Below, piece by piece: positions 27,733 to 37,634 of a stretch of DNA of 64,000 nt. The stretch lies in NCBI RefSeq assembly GCF_019793465.1, contig NZ_JAILYJ010000002.1, positions 434,001 to 498,000 on the forward strand, written 5' to 3'. This DNA is from Rhizobium croatiense. Lineage in GTDB: Bacteria > Pseudomonadota > Alphaproteobacteria > Rhizobiales > Rhizobiaceae. Position numbers and translations under genes: made by a program. Numbering within the stretch: the first letter of the stretch is position 1; each line of letters begins with the position of its first letter. Under the pieces are notes generated by a model that saw only the letters and a list, made by a program, of their open reading frames with translations, was not told the origin of the DNA and searched no databases.

Positions 27733-28155
27733 ATGGCATCCCTCGACCAGATCATCGACGACTTTGCCTTCCTGGACGATTGGGAAGACCGCTACCGCTA
27801 TGTCATCGAACTCGGCAAGGCGCTGCCCGAGCTGGCCGAGGAAAAGCGCACCTCCGAGAACAAGGTGATGGGCTGCGCCAGCCAGGTGTGGCTGGTGACG
27901 CACACGTCGGGCGATCCGGAGAACCCGATCATGAGCTTCGAGGGCGATTCCGATGCCCATATCGTGCGCGGTCTCGTCGCCATCGTGCTTGCCACCTATT
28001 CCGGCAAGCCGGCATCGGAGATCGCCGCGCTCGATGCCTTCGAAATCTTCTCGAAGATCGGACTGGTGGAGAACCTGTCGTCGCAGCGCTCGAACGGGCT
28101 GCGCTCGATGGTGAGGAGAATCCGGGAAGAGGCGAACGTCCGCGCCGCCGCTTGA
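27733..28155 (+). CDS. sufE: SufE-type cysteine desulfuration protein
   Basis: 140 residues. N-terminal LDQIIDDFAFLDDWEDRYRYVIELGK and the active-site C48 in NKVMGCASQVWL are typical of SufE, which takes sulfur from SufS for iron-sulfur cluster assembly. Full length for the family. The frame is open 20 codons upstream, but ATG 27733 gives the family N-terminus. No suf operon is nearby; in rhizobia sufE commonly stands alone like this. Confidence 0.93.
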   Translation: MASLDQIIDDFAFLDDWEDRYRYVIELGKALPELAEEKRTSENKVMGCASQVWLVTHTSGDPENPIMSFEGDSDAHIVRGLVAIVLATYSGKPASEIAALDAFEIFSKIGLVENLSSQRSNGLRSMVRRIREEANVRAAA

Positions 28156-28469
28156 ACGCGATTCGATTCGGCCCGAACGCGTGGCAGCGCCGCGTAATTT
28201 AGTATATTAAAACTTCCTTATAGTATAGGAATACATTCTACGCTTCACCCCGGAAGCATAAGATGCGGCTCCTTGGGATATCCCGTCTTCACCTGCCTCA
28301 TTTCCGATCGGCGCGAAATAGTCTGGAAGATTATTTTCCTCGCCCGGAACGGCATGATTTCGGACCACCCGGACTAAAGTCTGATTCCCGTTCTCAATTA
28401 ATGGGTCGGAACAGAAGGCCGCCCGAAAACGGCTCGCGTTTTTTGGAATCACAGTCGCGTTACACACAG
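28156..28469. other. sufE-mucR gap, AT-rich
   Basis: No gene supported. An AT-rich patch at 28196-28240 contains an imperfect TTCCT / AGGAA dyad (28214-28231), which might be a promoter or operator. The two genes are convergent in this gap, so such a signal would serve an unrecognised RNA. Confidence 0.4.
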
Positions 28470-28496
28470 AAAAGCCGGGCGCAAGACCCGGCTTTT
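28470..28496. terminator. Bidirectional terminator at the mucR 3' end
   Basis: AAAAGCCGGG, seven-base loop, CCCGGCTTTT: perfect 10-base stem with A and T runs, so it can stop transcription from both sides. Begins 25 bases after the mucR stop on the minus strand. Confidence 0.85.
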
Positions 28497-28520
28497 GTCG
28501 TTGATTGCTTTCGAGAAAGC

Positions 28521-28952
28521 TCAGCCGCGGCCGCGCTTGCGGCGCTGACCCAGGCCCATTTCCTTTGCCAGGCGCGAACGCGCTTCGGCATAGGCGGGCG
28601 CTACCATCGGGTAGTCGGTCGGCAGGTCCCACTTCTCGCGGTATTCTTCCGGCGAGAGCGAATGATGCGTCATCAGGTGACGCTTGAGGGACTTGAAGTT
28701 GCCGCCGCATTCCAAACACGTAATCTGCTCGTCCTGTACGGACTTGCGGACAGAGACTGCAGGCTTCTGCTTTTCGACAACGGCCGCAGCGGGCTGCGGT
28801 ACGGACGTGTTGCTCAGCGCCGAATGCACGTCGGAAATCAGATTTGCCAGGTCGCTGACCGGGACAACATGGTTGCTGACATAAGCCGCCACGATGTCGG
28901 CCGTCAGTTCCACAAGCAGCTCCGGCCCATTGCCGGTCGCCATATCCGTCAT
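28521..28952 (-). CDS. mucR: MucR/Ros family zinc-finger transcriptional regulator
   Basis: 143 residues: helical N-terminus (oligomerisation region, about 12-50), then the Ros/MucR C2H2-type zinc finger with C79, C82, H92 and H96/H97 ([19 protein letters not shown]), followed by [21 protein letters not shown] and a basic tail ending QRRKRGRG. MucR proteins bind AT-rich DNA, silence or activate exopolysaccharide, motility and cell-cycle genes, and repress their own gene. The long AT-rich region upstream fits autoregulation. Confidence 0.96.
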   Translation of the reverse strand: MTDMATGNGPELLVELTADIVAAYVSNHVVPVSDLANLISDVHSALSNTSVPQPAAAVVEKQKPAVSVRKSVQDEQITCLECGGNFKSLKRHLMTHHSLSPEEYREKWDLPTDYPMVAPAYAEARSRLAKEMGLGQRRKRGRG

Positions 28953-29392
28953 ATTTTTTCTCCTGTTAGCATGCTCAAACGATCTTTGACTGTCACACCA
29001 AAGACCCGCCTCGTAGAAGCGAACAGCAAAAGCACAGGAAGCAATCTTCTGTTTCGAAAAACGTGAAATCCACCCCTAGATTCCGAAGTTCGAGACCTGT
29101 TCTTATACTGCCTGACCAAAAACCACTACGTCATGCTCCAGGCGATGACCCCAGTTTAGACATTGAAAAATCAAAACTGGGGGACTTGGAAGCAGTACGA
29201 TTGTAATTCACAATCAGAATTCTACTTGCATTTTCAAATACCATCGTTTGGCCGAAAGGCCAATTATTATTTGTCGTTTTTCTTGAGAAAAAATGGCCGA
29301 CGAAGAATTATAGGACTTTAGGCCAAGCTTTACTCACAGCTTCCTGTGCATAAGTCAGACGTAAAACAGGTTAAGATGGCAATAGCAACCCC
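28953..29392. other. AT-rich region upstream of mucR
   Basis: 440 bases with no gene, markedly AT-rich at 29160-29340, as expected for MucR target DNA. It contains a TTGGCC-GAAA-GGCCAA hairpin (29249-29264) followed by TTATTATTTG, which could end a small RNA or form part of the mucR leader. Ends at the mnhG stop codon. Confidence 0.5.
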
Positions 29393-29725
29393 TCAGCGTT
29401 CGCGCATATCATCGCATACCGAGATGGCGCCGAGATCGTGTCCCGAACGATGGGCCGCCCTGGCCAGCAGATGGGCGGAAACCGGCGCCGTCAACAGGAA
29501 GAAGACGAAACCGGCAAGGGCGCGGGCGATAACCGCCGGGTCCTGCGAATAGAGGCCGGCGGCAAAGAGCAGCAGGCCGGAGCCGACGGTGCCGGCCTTC
29601 GAGGCCGAGTGCATGCGCGTGTAGAGATCGGGCAGCCGGACCAGGCCGATGGCCGCCGCAAGGGCAAAGAGCGCACCGGCAACCAGCAGCAGCGCGGTGA
29701 CGGCGGCGACGAGATAAGCCATCAT
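29393..29725 (-). CDS. mnhG: Mnh/Pha antiporter subunit G
   Basis: 110 residues with three membrane spans and the MnhG signature [29 protein letters not shown]. Last of seven genes of the operon. Starts ATGATG overlapping the mnhF stop; GGGAGGGACG lies before it. The C-terminus ends in a short polar tail. Part of the multi-subunit Na+(K+)/H+ antiporter in the inner membrane. Confidence 0.94.
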   Translation of the reverse strand: MMAYLVAAVTALLLVAGALFALAAAIGLVRLPDLYTRMHSASKAGTVGSGLLLFAAGLYSQDPAVIARALAGFVFFLLTAPVSAHLLARAAHRSGHDLGAISVCDDMRER

Positions 29726-30075
29726 CGTCCCTCCCTCCCTGCCCGGCGCGTCTTTGCGCCGCCCTTGGCTGCGGACGCCGATGGCGGCGAGTGGATGTTG
29801 CCGCGTGACAGCACGAAGCGGGCGAAGGCGACGGTCGCCAGGAAGCCGACGAGGCCGAGCGAGATGGCGATATCGATATAGAGGGAAAACCCTGTTTTGA
29901 CCGCGATGACGGCGATGAAGCCGATGGCGATGCCGGTCAGCATGTCGAGGGCGAGGATGCGATCCGGTAATGTCGGGCCGGCAACGACGCGCCAGACGGT
30001 CAAAAGCAGCGCCAAGCCGAGGATGACGAGGGCAGCCGCGGATGCGACGGCGACGATGGCGGCAGGCGTGATCAC
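29722..30075 (-). CDS. mnhF: Mnh/Pha antiporter subunit F
   Basis: 117 residues from a GTG overlapping the mnhE stop (GTGA at 30072-30075). Three membrane spans with [21 protein letters not shown], the MnhF signature. The C-terminus is polar and longer than usual. The overlapping start favours GTG 30075 over an upstream in-frame ATG. Confidence 0.93.
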   Translation of the reverse strand: MITPAAIVAVASAAALVILGLALLLTVWRVVAGPTLPDRILALDMLTGIAIGFIAVIAVKTGFSLYIDIAISLGLVGFLATVAFARFVLSRGNIHSPPSASAAKGGAKTRRAGREGR

Positions 30076-30545
30076 CGGAAGGCCTCCATGATTTTGCGTT
30101 CGAAACCACTGGCAATGCCGCGTCTTGTCGCCTCCGGATCGGAGCAATCGAGCGCGTGGACATAGAGCGTGCGGCGATCCGACGAGACATCGACGGAAAG
30201 CGTGCCGGGTGTCAGCGTGATGAGATTCGCAAGCAGGGTGATCTCGAAATCGCTGGTCACCGTCAGAGGAAAGGCGAAGATGCCTGGCTTCAGTTTCATA
30301 TCCGGCGAGAGAACGGTGAGCGTGACCTTCCAGGCCGACAGCGACAGTTCCTTGAGGAAGAGGGCAATGAGCGACAGCACCAGGCGGGTGCGACGCAGAT
30401 ATCCCCTGCCGCCGAAGGGTTCGCGGATGACGGCCAGCGCCAGGGCCGCCAGCAGGAAGCCGAAGACGAAATTATGCAGCGAGGCGCTGCCGGTAACAGT
30501 AACCCAGGCGATGGCGAGCAACAGGTTGAAGACGAAGGCGATCAC
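30072..30545 (-). CDS. mnhE: Mnh/Pha antiporter subunit E
   Basis: 157 residues from a GTG overlapping the mnhD stop (GTGA at 30542-30545). N-terminal spans ([17 protein letters not shown]), then the MnhE domain with [20 protein letters not shown] and HALDC. The long open frame upstream is antisense-like shadow inside mnhD. Confidence 0.93.
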   Translation of the reverse strand: MIAFVFNLLLAIAWVTVTGSASLHNFVFGFLLAALALAVIREPFGGRGYLRRTRLVLSLIALFLKELSLSAWKVTLTVLSPDMKLKPGIFAFPLTVTSDFEITLLANLITLTPGTLSVDVSSDRRTLYVHALDCSDPEATRRGIASGFERKIMEAFR

Positions 30546-32095
30546 CGCTGAGCTCCTTGCGGGAAGACCGAATGGAGATAGGCCTGGGGATCGGCAAGGC
30601 CGGCGGCGGCCGCTTGCGACAACGCCAGCAGCCGTTCCGGCAGGATGCCGAAGCCGATGGTGAACGCCGTCAGCGCGGCGAGCGGCAGGCCGGTGCGCCA
30701 GGAGGGTTTCGACGGCGCGAGCGCCATCGGCGCGGGGCGCCAATAGGCAAGGAGGAAGAGGCGGCCGAAGGCGATCGTCGTCAAGAAACCGCCGGCAAGG
30801 ATTGCCGCCGCCAGCCACCAGGCACCGCTATCGAGCGCGGCCTTGACAAGCATGACCTTCGGCCAGAAGCCGGAAAAGGGCGGAAGGCCACAGGCGGCAA
30901 GGAAGAGCACGAGCGACAGCGCGGTGAAGCCGCCGCTTTGCCGATAGAGCCCGCCGAGATCCGACAGGCAAAAGCCGCCGCCGCGCCGGCCGATCTCGCC
31001 GGCGGCAAGATAAAGCGCCGTCATCAGCACCATGGAATGGAGCGCGTAGAAGACCGCGCCGCCTATGCCGTCGGGATTGCCGAGCGCGACGCCGGCAAGC
31101 ATATTGCCGATGCCCGATATGACGACATGGCCGAACAGCCTGCGGATGTCGTTTTCGGCCAGAGCGCCGAGCGCGCCGACGAGAATGGTCGCGGCAGCCG
31201 CGAGCGCGATCACAAGGCTGAGTTCGGCGCGTTCGGCCGGCAGCAGCATGACCATCACCCGGACCAGCGCGTAGATGCCGACCTTGGTCAGCAGGCCGGC
31301 AAACAGCGCCGAGACGGTGATACGCGGGGTATGGTAGGCGGCGGGCAGCCAGAAATTGACCGGGAAGGCGGCCGCCTTCATGGCGAAGGCAAGCAGGAAG
31401 AGGCTTGCCAGCGACATCAGCGGCGCCGTGCCGCCGATGTCCCTCGCCTTCACGGCGATATCGGCCATGTTGAGCGTGCCGAAGACAGCATAGAGAATGC
31501 CGACGCCGACCAGGAACAGGGTCGTGGCGATCAGATTGAGCACCGCATATTTCAGCGCGCCATCGATCTGCTGCCGCTCCGAGCCGAGGATGATCAGCCC
31601 GAAGGAGGCGATCAGCAGCACCTCGAACCAGACATAGAGATTGAAGACGTCGCCGGTGAGAAAGGCGCCGGTGACACCGGCCATCAGCAGCATGAGGAGC
31701 GGAAAGAAGCCGTATCGGCGGCCACTTTCGCCGATATCGGCCAGTGCATAGATGCCGCCGGCGAGCCCCGCAAGGGCTGCGGCGAAGGCCATCAGCGCAC
31801 CGAAGATATCGACGGTGAAGGCGATGCCGAAGGGCGGCAGCCAGCGCCCCATGACCATGGTCAGCGGCCCTTCGGCCGCGACCTTGGCAAGCAACGCCGC
31901 ATCCATCAGCGCCAGGCCCGCAAGGCCCGAGATCGCCAGCCAGGCCTGCAGGCGGGGATAGGCGCGCACCATCAGCAGGACAGCACCGAGCGTGATGCAA
32001 TGGGCGACCGGCAGGATGGCGAGCCAATGACCGATGGGCACCGGGGCGGTGACCAGGGCGGCGGCGAGATCAACGGTAGCGGCGGGAGCGGCCAT
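30542..32095 (-). CDS. mnhD: Mnh/Pha antiporter subunit D
   Basis: 517 residues, about 14 membrane spans, homologous to respiratory complex I NuoM/N-type proton-translocating subunits. Contains YVWFEVLLIASFGLIIL (conserved membrane glutamate), AFPVNFWLPAAYHTPRITVSALFAGLLTKVGIYAL and the broken-helix lysine regions. Proposed to carry protons in the antiport cycle together with MnhA. A 64-base gap to mnhC holds a fragment of a dispersed palindrome. Confidence 0.96.
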   Translation of the reverse strand: MAAPAATVDLAAALVTAPVPIGHWLAILPVAHCITLGAVLLMVRAYPRLQAWLAISGLAGLALMDAALLAKVAAEGPLTMVMGRWLPPFGIAFTVDIFGALMAFAAALAGLAGGIYALADIGESGRRYGFFPLLMLLMAGVTGAFLTGDVFNLYVWFEVLLIASFGLIILGSERQQIDGALKYAVLNLIATTLFLVGVGILYAVFGTLNMADIAVKARDIGGTAPLMSLASLFLLAFAMKAAAFPVNFWLPAAYHTPRITVSALFAGLLTKVGIYALVRVMVMLLPAERAELSLVIALAAAATILVGALGALAENDIRRLFGHVVISGIGNMLAGVALGNPDGIGGAVFYALHSMVLMTALYLAAGEIGRRGGGFCLSDLGGLYRQSGGFTALSLVLFLAACGLPPFSGFWPKVMLVKAALDSGAWWLAAAILAGGFLTTIAFGRLFLLAYWRPAPMALAPSKPSWRTGLPLAALTAFTIGFGILPERLLALSQAAAAGLADPQAYLHSVFPQGAQR

Positions 32096-32109
32096 CAGCT
32101 GTGGCCTCC

Positions 32110-32139
32110 GGGATGCCCGTCAGGGCAGAGGGGGGTGAG
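32110..32139. repeat. Fragment of the CAGGGCAGAGGGGG repeat between mnhC and mnhD
   Basis: GGATGCCCGTCAGGGCAGAGG... matches, with few changes, the right arm of the inverted repeat at 52352-52394. Sits inside an operon otherwise joined by overlapping codons, so it may be an insertion that created this one gap. Confidence 0.65.
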
Positions 32140-32159
32140 CATCCGCACCGACATTCGCA

Positions 32160-32537
32160 TCAATACCCCAATGGCGGCAGCGGCCGGTCGTAGGGCTCGG
32201 CGGCGCGCATTTCGCTAGTGTCGTCGGTGCCGAGATCCTGATAGGCGCGGTAGGTCAGCACCAGCAGGAAGGCGAGGAAGGAAAAGGAGATGACGATCGC
32301 CGTGAGGATAAGCGCCTGCGGCAGCGGGTTGGCGGTGCCGGCGGGCAAGGCGTCGAGACCCGCCGGGATGATCGGCGGCACCTCACGTGTCAGCCGGCCT
32401 GATGTAAAGAGCAGCAGGTTGACCGCATTGCCGAGGATGGCGATGCCGAGCATGATGCTGATCGAGAATCTCGACAGCATCAGATAGATGGCGGCGGCAA
32501 AGAACAGGCCGACGAGGATCGCAAGAAGCGGCTCCAT
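32160..32537 (-). CDS. mnhC: Mnh/Pha antiporter subunit C
   Basis: 125 residues, three spans, NuoK-like. FSISIMLGIAILGNAVNLLLF and PLPQALILTAIVISFSFLAFLL are typical of MnhC. ATG 32537 shares one base with the mnhB stop (TGATG) and follows GGAGGTGG; a GTG one codon earlier is possible. Confidence 0.95.
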   Translation of the reverse strand: MEPLLAILVGLFFAAAIYLMLSRFSISIMLGIAILGNAVNLLLFTSGRLTREVPPIIPAGLDALPAGTANPLPQALILTAIVISFSFLAFLLVLTYRAYQDLGTDDTSEMRAAEPYDRPLPPLGY

Positions 32538-32956
32538 CACTCCACCTCCTTTTCTTCCAATGACAGCGCTATCGAGGTGATGGCGCCGAGCACGACGAGA
32601 TAGACGCCGACGTCGAAGAGCATGACGCTCGACAGCGGCACCTCGAGGCCGAGAAGGTTCGGGTAGATCCAGAGGCCGGTCATGAAGGGAACGCCGAAGA
32701 GGATGGAGAGAAGACCGGCCGCGGTCGACAGTAAGAGGCCGCAGCCGGCAATCGACAGCGGATGGAAGAACAGGGCGCGGCGAACGGCGGCGACGCCGCG
32801 GGCAATGCCGTAGATCGCCAGTCCCGAGGCGGCGATCAGCCCGCCGATGAAGCCGCCGCCCGGCTCATTATGGCCGCGCAGCAGCACGAAGACGGAAAAA
32901 AGCAGCATCAGCGCGGTGAGAAACGGGGCGATAGTGCGGAAGATCAGGGTGTTCAC
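32537..32956 (-). CDS. mnhB: Mnh/Pha antiporter subunit B
   Basis: 139 residues from GTG 32956 with GGGGAGTG upstream. Four spans with [21 protein letters not shown] (the MnhB signature) and a [11 protein letters not shown] loop. MnhB is separate here, so the operon is of the seven-gene (group 1) type and not of the fused A-B six-gene type. Four bases separate it from the mnhA stop. Confidence 0.94.
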   Translation of the reverse strand: MNTLIFRTIAPFLTALMLLFSVFVLLRGHNEPGGGFIGGLIAASGLAIYGIARGVAAVRRALFFHPLSIAGCGLLLSTAAGLLSILFGVPFMTGLWIYPNLLGLEVPLSSVMLFDVGVYLVVLGAITSIALSLEEKEVE

Positions 32957-32960
32957 GTGA

Positions 32961-35327
32961 TCACTCCCCTGCTCCGACCGCATCCGGATCATTGGCGGCA
33001 AGCTTGCGCTCGCTGCCGGCGCGGATGCGGATCAGCGCCAGGATGGCAAGGCCGGTCACGGCGACGACAGCGATTTCGCCGAGCGTGTCGGTGCCGCGGA
33101 AATCGACGATGATGACGTTGACGACATTGGCGCCGTGGGCGATCGATTTGGAATAAGCGTTGAAGAATAGTGTCAGCGCGTCGTTGAACGGCAGCTGCGT
33201 TGCCCGCAGCAGCAAAAGCGAAAAACCGAGACCGCAGGCAAGCGCCAGCGCACCGTGCAGTAGCCTGCGACCGGGTGAGCGCCGATCGTCGGGAGAGAGC
33301 CGAAGCCTGGTCATGACCAGGGCGAGGATGACCACCGAAAGCGTTTCGACCATGAATTGGGTGAAGGACAGGTCCGGCGCGCCGAACAGCAGGAAAATGA
33401 CGGCGACGGCGAAGCCCTGGATGCCGAGCGAGACGATTGCCGTTAGCCGGTCGCGGGCGACGAGCACGGCGGCAAGGCCGAAGGCGGCGATCAGGAACAC
33501 CGCCCATTCATACAGCCTGACATCTGCCGGCCAGGCGGGAAGGTGCGGCAGTTCGCCATAGAGGATCGGGGGAATGATGAGGATGGCGGCGAGGCAGAGG
33601 AAGGTGCAGGCGACATAGATCTCCAGCCGTCCCGGCTGGACAAACCGGATGAGGCGGCCGGCGAAACGGACAAGACCCATCATGGCAAGGTCGAAACCAT
33701 GGTCCGGCCCGCGCCCGGCCGCGCGCAGAAAAACCGCCATCCAGAAACGTGCCCGATCGAGCCGCCAGTAGACGCCGATGCCGAGCAGCACGGTCAGCAG
33801 CGAAAGGGCCAAGGGCAAGCCGATATGCGGCGCCAGCGAAATGGAAATCTCAACCGGGGTCCCGCGGATCGCGGTTGCGATCGGCGAGGACAGAGCGGCA
33901 TGGGTGAAGCTCGCAAAAATTGCCGACAGCAGGCCGAGGACGGCGAGAACGGCCGGGCCGAGCCAGAGCAGGACGGGCGCCTCATGCGCGGCTTTCGGCG
34001 TCTGCGCCGGCTGGCCGAGGAAGGGTTTCAGCGCCACGGCAAAGGCGACGGCGAACATCAGCGCGTTGCCGAAGACGGCGATCGCCGTGAAGGTGATGGC
34101 GCGAATGTCGCCGCCGACGAGCGCCATATAGATCTCCTCCTTGGCGAGAAAGCCGAAGAAGGGCGGCAGGCCGGCCATGGAGAAGGCCGCGGCAAAGGCG
34201 ATGATCCATGTCAGCGGCATCGCCCGCCTGAGGCCGCCGAGCCGGGTGATGTCACGCGTGCCGGTCTCGTGATCAATGATGCCGGCGACCATGAAGAGTG
34301 CCCCCTTGAACAGGGAATGCGCCACCAGATAGAGCGCCGCCGCCGCCACCGCGTAGTCGGAACCGAAGCCGATCAGCATGACGAGCAGGCCGAGCGAGGA
34401 GACGGTGGTATAGGCGAGCACGAGCTTCAGGTCGGTCTGGCGGATGGCAAGCGCCGTGCCGACCACCAGCGTCAGCCCGCCGAAGAAGGGCAGAAGGATT
34501 TCCCAGGCGGGCGTTGCGCCCATGACCGGATTGAGCCGCATCAGCAGATAGACGCCGGCCTTCACCATGGTGGCCGAGTGCAGGTAGGCCGACACCGGCG
34601 TCGGCGCCTCCATAGCGTTCGGCAGCCAGAAGTGAAAGGGAAACTGCGCCGACTTGGTGAAGGCGCCGCCGAGCACCAGAAGGAGGGCCGCGAGATAGAG
34701 CGGGCTTTCGCGCAGCATATCGCCCGACCCGATCAGCTGCGACATCTGCGTGACGCCCGACATGTTCCAGAGAATGAGCAGGCCGGCGAGCAGGCAGAGC
34801 CCTCCCCCGCCGGTGACGACAAGCGCCTGCAGGGCGGCGCGACGAGCCGCCTCGCGCTCGTGATCGAAGCCGATCAGCAGGAAGGAGGTGATCGACGTCA
34901 GTTCCCAGAAGATGAAGAACATCAGGAAGCTGTCGGACACGACGATCCCGAGCATCGCGCCCATGAAGAGAAAGATGAAAGAGAAGAAGCGGCCCTGATC
35001 CCTATGTCCCCTGAGATAGGCGCCGGCATAGAGCACGATCAGCGTGCCGATGCCGGTGATCAGCAGCGCGAAAGCCAGCGACAGGCCGTCGAGGAACCAG
35101 GAAAAGGAGAGGTTGTAGCTCGGCACCCAGGCATAACCGCCGGTGACGGCCTGACCGCGCGCGACCTGCGGAAGCAGGCGCAGAAAATGCAGGAAGGCAA
35201 ACAGCGGAGCGGCCGCCAGCAGCCAGGCGCCGTTTGCGCCGAGGATGCGGATGACGAAGGGAGCGGCAAGAGCGCCGGCGAGCGGCAGACACAGGGCCAG
35301 AAATGTCAGAGCCGTGACATCGGCCAT
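32961..35327 (-). CDS. mnhA: Mnh/Pha antiporter subunit A
   Basis: 788 residues, about 20 spans. NuoL-like proton-channel part with [48 protein letters not shown] and [16 protein letters not shown], then a C-terminal MnhA-specific part (DUF4040/MnhB-like N-region, about 620-780) with [21 protein letters not shown] and DTLGEIAVV. Start ATG 35327 with GAGGAGGAG upstream is far better than an ATG 13 codons earlier. First gene of mnhABCDEFG; the complex exports Na+ or K+ in exchange for protons and supports pH and salt tolerance. Confidence 0.96.
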   Translation of the reverse strand: MADVTALTFLALCLPLAGALAAPFVIRILGANGAWLLAAAPLFAFLHFLRLLPQVARGQAVTGGYAWVPSYNLSFSWFLDGLSLAFALLITGIGTLIVLYAGAYLRGHRDQGRFFSFIFLFMGAMLGIVVSDSFLMFFIFWELTSITSFLLIGFDHEREAARRAALQALVVTGGGGLCLLAGLLILWNMSGVTQMSQLIGSGDMLRESPLYLAALLLVLGGAFTKSAQFPFHFWLPNAMEAPTPVSAYLHSATMVKAGVYLLMRLNPVMGATPAWEILLPFFGGLTLVVGTALAIRQTDLKLVLAYTTVSSLGLLVMLIGFGSDYAVAAAALYLVAHSLFKGALFMVAGIIDHETGTRDITRLGGLRRAMPLTWIIAFAAAFSMAGLPPFFGFLAKEEIYMALVGGDIRAITFTAIAVFGNALMFAVAFAVALKPFLGQPAQTPKAAHEAPVLLWLGPAVLAVLGLLSAIFASFTHAALSSPIATAIRGTPVEISISLAPHIGLPLALSLLTVLLGIGVYWRLDRARFWMAVFLRAAGRGPDHGFDLAMMGLVRFAGRLIRFVQPGRLEIYVACTFLCLAAILIIPPILYGELPHLPAWPADVRLYEWAVFLIAAFGLAAVLVARDRLTAIVSLGIQGFAVAVIFLLFGAPDLSFTQFMVETLSVVILALVMTRLRLSPDDRRSPGRRLLHGALALACGLGFSLLLLRATQLPFNDALTLFFNAYSKSIAHGANVVNVIIVDFRGTDTLGEIAVVAVTGLAILALIRIRAGSERKLAANDPDAVGAGE

Positions 35328-35456
35328 GTCTCCTCCTCTACCGGCCAGACGGAACGCCGATCTCAAATCGGCTCGTCTTCTGACTTAGGCGAAACGGGAG
35401 GGCGTCTCAAGCGTTTTCGGTCACCGGCCAATGCCGCGCGGGAAAGTTCGAAGCGG

Positions 35457-35672
35457 TCAGGCGGCCGAGCGGGAAAGACGCGTCAGCAGCCGGACGACGC
35501 AGCCGTGCAGGATGAAAAGGACAAGCGTCAGCGGCCACAGCAGGCACGCGACGAGGCCGGCGAGACGATGGAGCGTCAAGCCGTCATGATTGGCCCAGCC
35601 TTCCAGCATCGTGACCGCTATGGCGGCCGCGGTCACGAGACCGTAGAGCAGGACGATTGCCGCTTCAAACAC
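35457..35672 (-). CDS. Small two-span membrane protein (hypothetical)
   Basis: 71 residues from GTG 35672 (a TTG one codon earlier is also possible) with GAGGAAAC before it. Two hydrophobic segments (about 3-24 and 38-60) separated by [14 protein letters not shown], then a basic tail. No family recognised. It precedes mnhA on the same strand but is 129 bases away, so cotranscription is uncertain. Confidence 0.6.
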   Translation of the reverse strand: MFEAAIVLLYGLVTAAAIAVTMLEGWANHDGLTLHRLAGLVACLLWPLTLVLFILHGCVVRLLTRLSRSAA

Positions 35673-35861
35673 CAATGTTTCCTCAATGCACGTAACATTA
35701 ACCCTAACAGAAAACCCTTAATGGATGTAAAAGCAAGCGTCTTCCCTGAATTGCCGTCTGCCGCGATGCTCACGGCACGGCGCCGGAGGCTTGATGAAGC
35801 AAGGACGGCGCACCACATTTTCTCGCAAGAAGGAACCGCCCCTCGGCGAAAGGAGCACGTC

Positions 35862-36275
35862 ATGTCCGAAACTGCAACCACCGCCAAGATTCATAAAACC
35901 GATGCCGAATGGAAAGAGCAGCTGACGCCCGAGCAATACCGCATCACCCGCCAGCACGGCACCGAGCGCGCCTTCACCGGCCCCTACTGGGATTCCGTCG
36001 AGACAGGGCTTTACCGCTGCGTCGGATGCAACGCGCCGCTCTTCCGCTCCGACACGAAATTTGATGCCGGCTGCGGCTGGCCGAGCTATTTCGAAGCCGT
36101 GTCGCCCGATGCGGTGACCGAACACCGCGACACGACCTACGGCATGGTGCGCACCGAAATCCGCTGCGGCACCTGCGACGCCCATCTCGGCCACGTCTTC
36201 CCCGACGGCCCGCCACCGACCGGTCTGCGCTACTGCATCAACGGGCACGCCATGGTGTTCGAGCCGGGGAAATAG
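35862..36275 (+). CDS. msrB: Peptide methionine-R-sulfoxide reductase MsrB
   Basis: 137 residues. Zinc cysteines C53/C56 and C102/C105, catalytic C125 in RYCINGHAM, and GCGWPSYF are all present. Repairs methionine-R-sulfoxide in proteins using thioredoxin. AAAGGAG stands just before ATG 35862; the open frame upstream has no family sequence. No signal peptide, so cytoplasmic. First of a run of stress genes on both strands. Confidence 0.97.
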   Translation: MSETATTAKIHKTDAEWKEQLTPEQYRITRQHGTERAFTGPYWDSVETGLYRCVGCNAPLFRSDTKFDAGCGWPSYFEAVSPDAVTEHRDTTYGMVRTEIRCGTCDAHLGHVFPDGPPPTGLRYCINGHAMVFEPGK

Positions 36276-36592
36276 GCCGCACCGATCCTTCGTCTGGCAA
36301 GCAAGGGACGTACGTCGTCAGTTTGAAGCGACGCGCGACTGGACCGAGGTTTGCAGACGCCGTCGTTGCACGACCTTGACCGTGAGAGGATTGAGGTGGT
36401 GTCGCTCCAGCTCGCAGCTGGCAGAACGGACCAAATTTTTCTTCGTCCTATTGAATCGGAAATCGTCAAAAACCAACTAATCTGGCGCCAGCCGAGCGCC
36501 CGGTTTGGAGGCCGCAAAGCCTCGTCGCAGATCGCAGCTCGGAGGCGCTTGACGCAGATTGCTCGTCCAACATCGCGGTAGGGAAGGAGAGA
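36276..36592. other. Non-coding gap after msrB
   Basis: 317 bases with no supported gene. A short frame around 36351-36581 has no ribosome site or family likeness. Ends with the GGAAGGAGAG ribosome site of the DUF982 gene. Confidence 0.5.
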
Positions 36593-36892
36593 ATGATGAG
36601 ACCCGATGTGTTCAAACAGCCTGTCACCATTTTTGTTGGCCTTGGATTTCCTGCGGAGCTCCGAACGGTCATGGAGGCATATCGGCATCTTGACGAATGG
36701 CCGGCCATATCCCGAGACGCGGCCCATTCGATTGCGCTGAAGGCCTGTGCTGCCGCCCTCCGTGGCGAAATCGACGCGGAAACTGCTCGTGGCCTGTTCG
36801 TCGCGTTTGCAGAGAAGCATGATCTCCTGGCACAGCAGGCCGGCCGTCGCGGCTTCGCCGTAGCAGCGGAACAAGGGGCCGCACGTACGTGA
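36593..36892 (+). CDS. DUF982 family protein
   Basis: 99 residues of the DUF982 type: VFVGLGFPAEL-like start, then RTVMEAYRHLDEWP, DAAHSIALKACAAALRGEIDAETARGLFVAFAEK. Rhizobia carry many DUF982 copies of unknown role. Excellent GGAAGGAGAG site. Convergent with the hsp20 pair. Confidence 0.88.
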   Translation: MMRPDVFKQPVTIFVGLGFPAELRTVMEAYRHLDEWPAISRDAAHSIALKACAAALRGEIDAETARGLFVAFAEKHDLLAQQAGRRGFAVAAEQGAART

Positions 36893-37034
36893 GCGCGCCC
36901 ATGGGGGAATTGCCTCGCGGGAGACAAAGGGCTCCTTGACCTCATCGGACCCGCCGTTGCAAAGTTCAGCAAGCGGGTCCGCAAGCCAAGATCGATCGGA
37001 GGCGGCCGGATGGTGGCCGCCATACTTGTTTGGA

Positions 37035-37544
37035 TCAGCTCCTGATGGCGATGCGCTTGACCTGTGACTGAGCCTTTTCGGTCTTAGGCAAACGGACGGT
37101 CAGGATGCCGTTCTTGAAGGTGGCCTCGACCTGATCTTCCTTGACCTCGGTGCCGAGCGGGATGCGCCGCTCGAAACGGCCGTAGTAGCGCTCCGAGAAC
37201 TGCTTCTCCTTGTCTTCGGTCTCCGAACGCTTTTCACCTTTCAGCGTCAGAACGCCGTCATCGAGGAGGACTTCGATGTCCTTTTCCTCAAGGCCGGGTA
37301 CTTCGGCCGTCACCTTGATTTCCTTGTCGGTATCGGAGATTTCGACACTCGGCCAGCCGGCACCGAACCCGCTGACGCCACGCAGTGACGGCAGCCCGGA
37401 GCCGGAGCCGCGGAAAACATCGTCGAACAGCCGATTGACCTCGCGATGGAGCGACAGGAAGGGATCGCGGTCGTCGTCGCGAAGGAGACTCAGACCCTGG
37501 TTGCCGTTGTTGCGACCCCAGGGAATCAAATCACGGACACTCAT
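37035..37544 (-). CDS. Small heat-shock protein Hsp20, class B-like
   Basis: 169 residues. Alpha-crystallin domain at about 63-158 (EIKVTAEVPGLEEKDIEVLLDDGVLTLKGEK, then KNGILTVRLPK with the domain's GxL motif), a flexible N-terminus beginning VRDLIPWGRNNGN and the C-terminal VKRIAIRS anchor (I-x-I motif). Binds unfolding proteins. It lies 90 bases downstream of the other hsp20 on the same strand, likely in one transcript; AAAGGAG before the start. Confidence 0.94.
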   Translation of the reverse strand: MSVRDLIPWGRNNGNQGLSLLRDDDRDPFLSLHREVNRLFDDVFRGSGSGLPSLRGVSGFGAGWPSVEISDTDKEIKVTAEVPGLEEKDIEVLLDDGVLTLKGEKRSETEDKEKQFSERYYGRFERRIPLGTEVKEDQVEATFKNGILTVRLPKTEKAQSQVKRIAIRS

Positions 37545-37634
37545 GGTTTTACTCCTTTCTGGTGGTTCCTGGGCAAGCTCTTCGTTTGGCGCCAGGCCAT
37601 TCCCGGCGCCATGTTTGCCTGCGGCCGGCGAAGC

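Noticed and set aside
30557-32218. 553-codon plus-strand frame
   Set aside because: Antisense shadow of mnhD: glutamine/arginine/glycine-rich with no family features.
33543-35860. Very long open frame on the plus strand (about 770 codons before msrB)
   Set aside because: It is antisense to mnhA and made of low-complexity charged sequence, as expected opposite a GC-rich gene. Only the msrB part is real.
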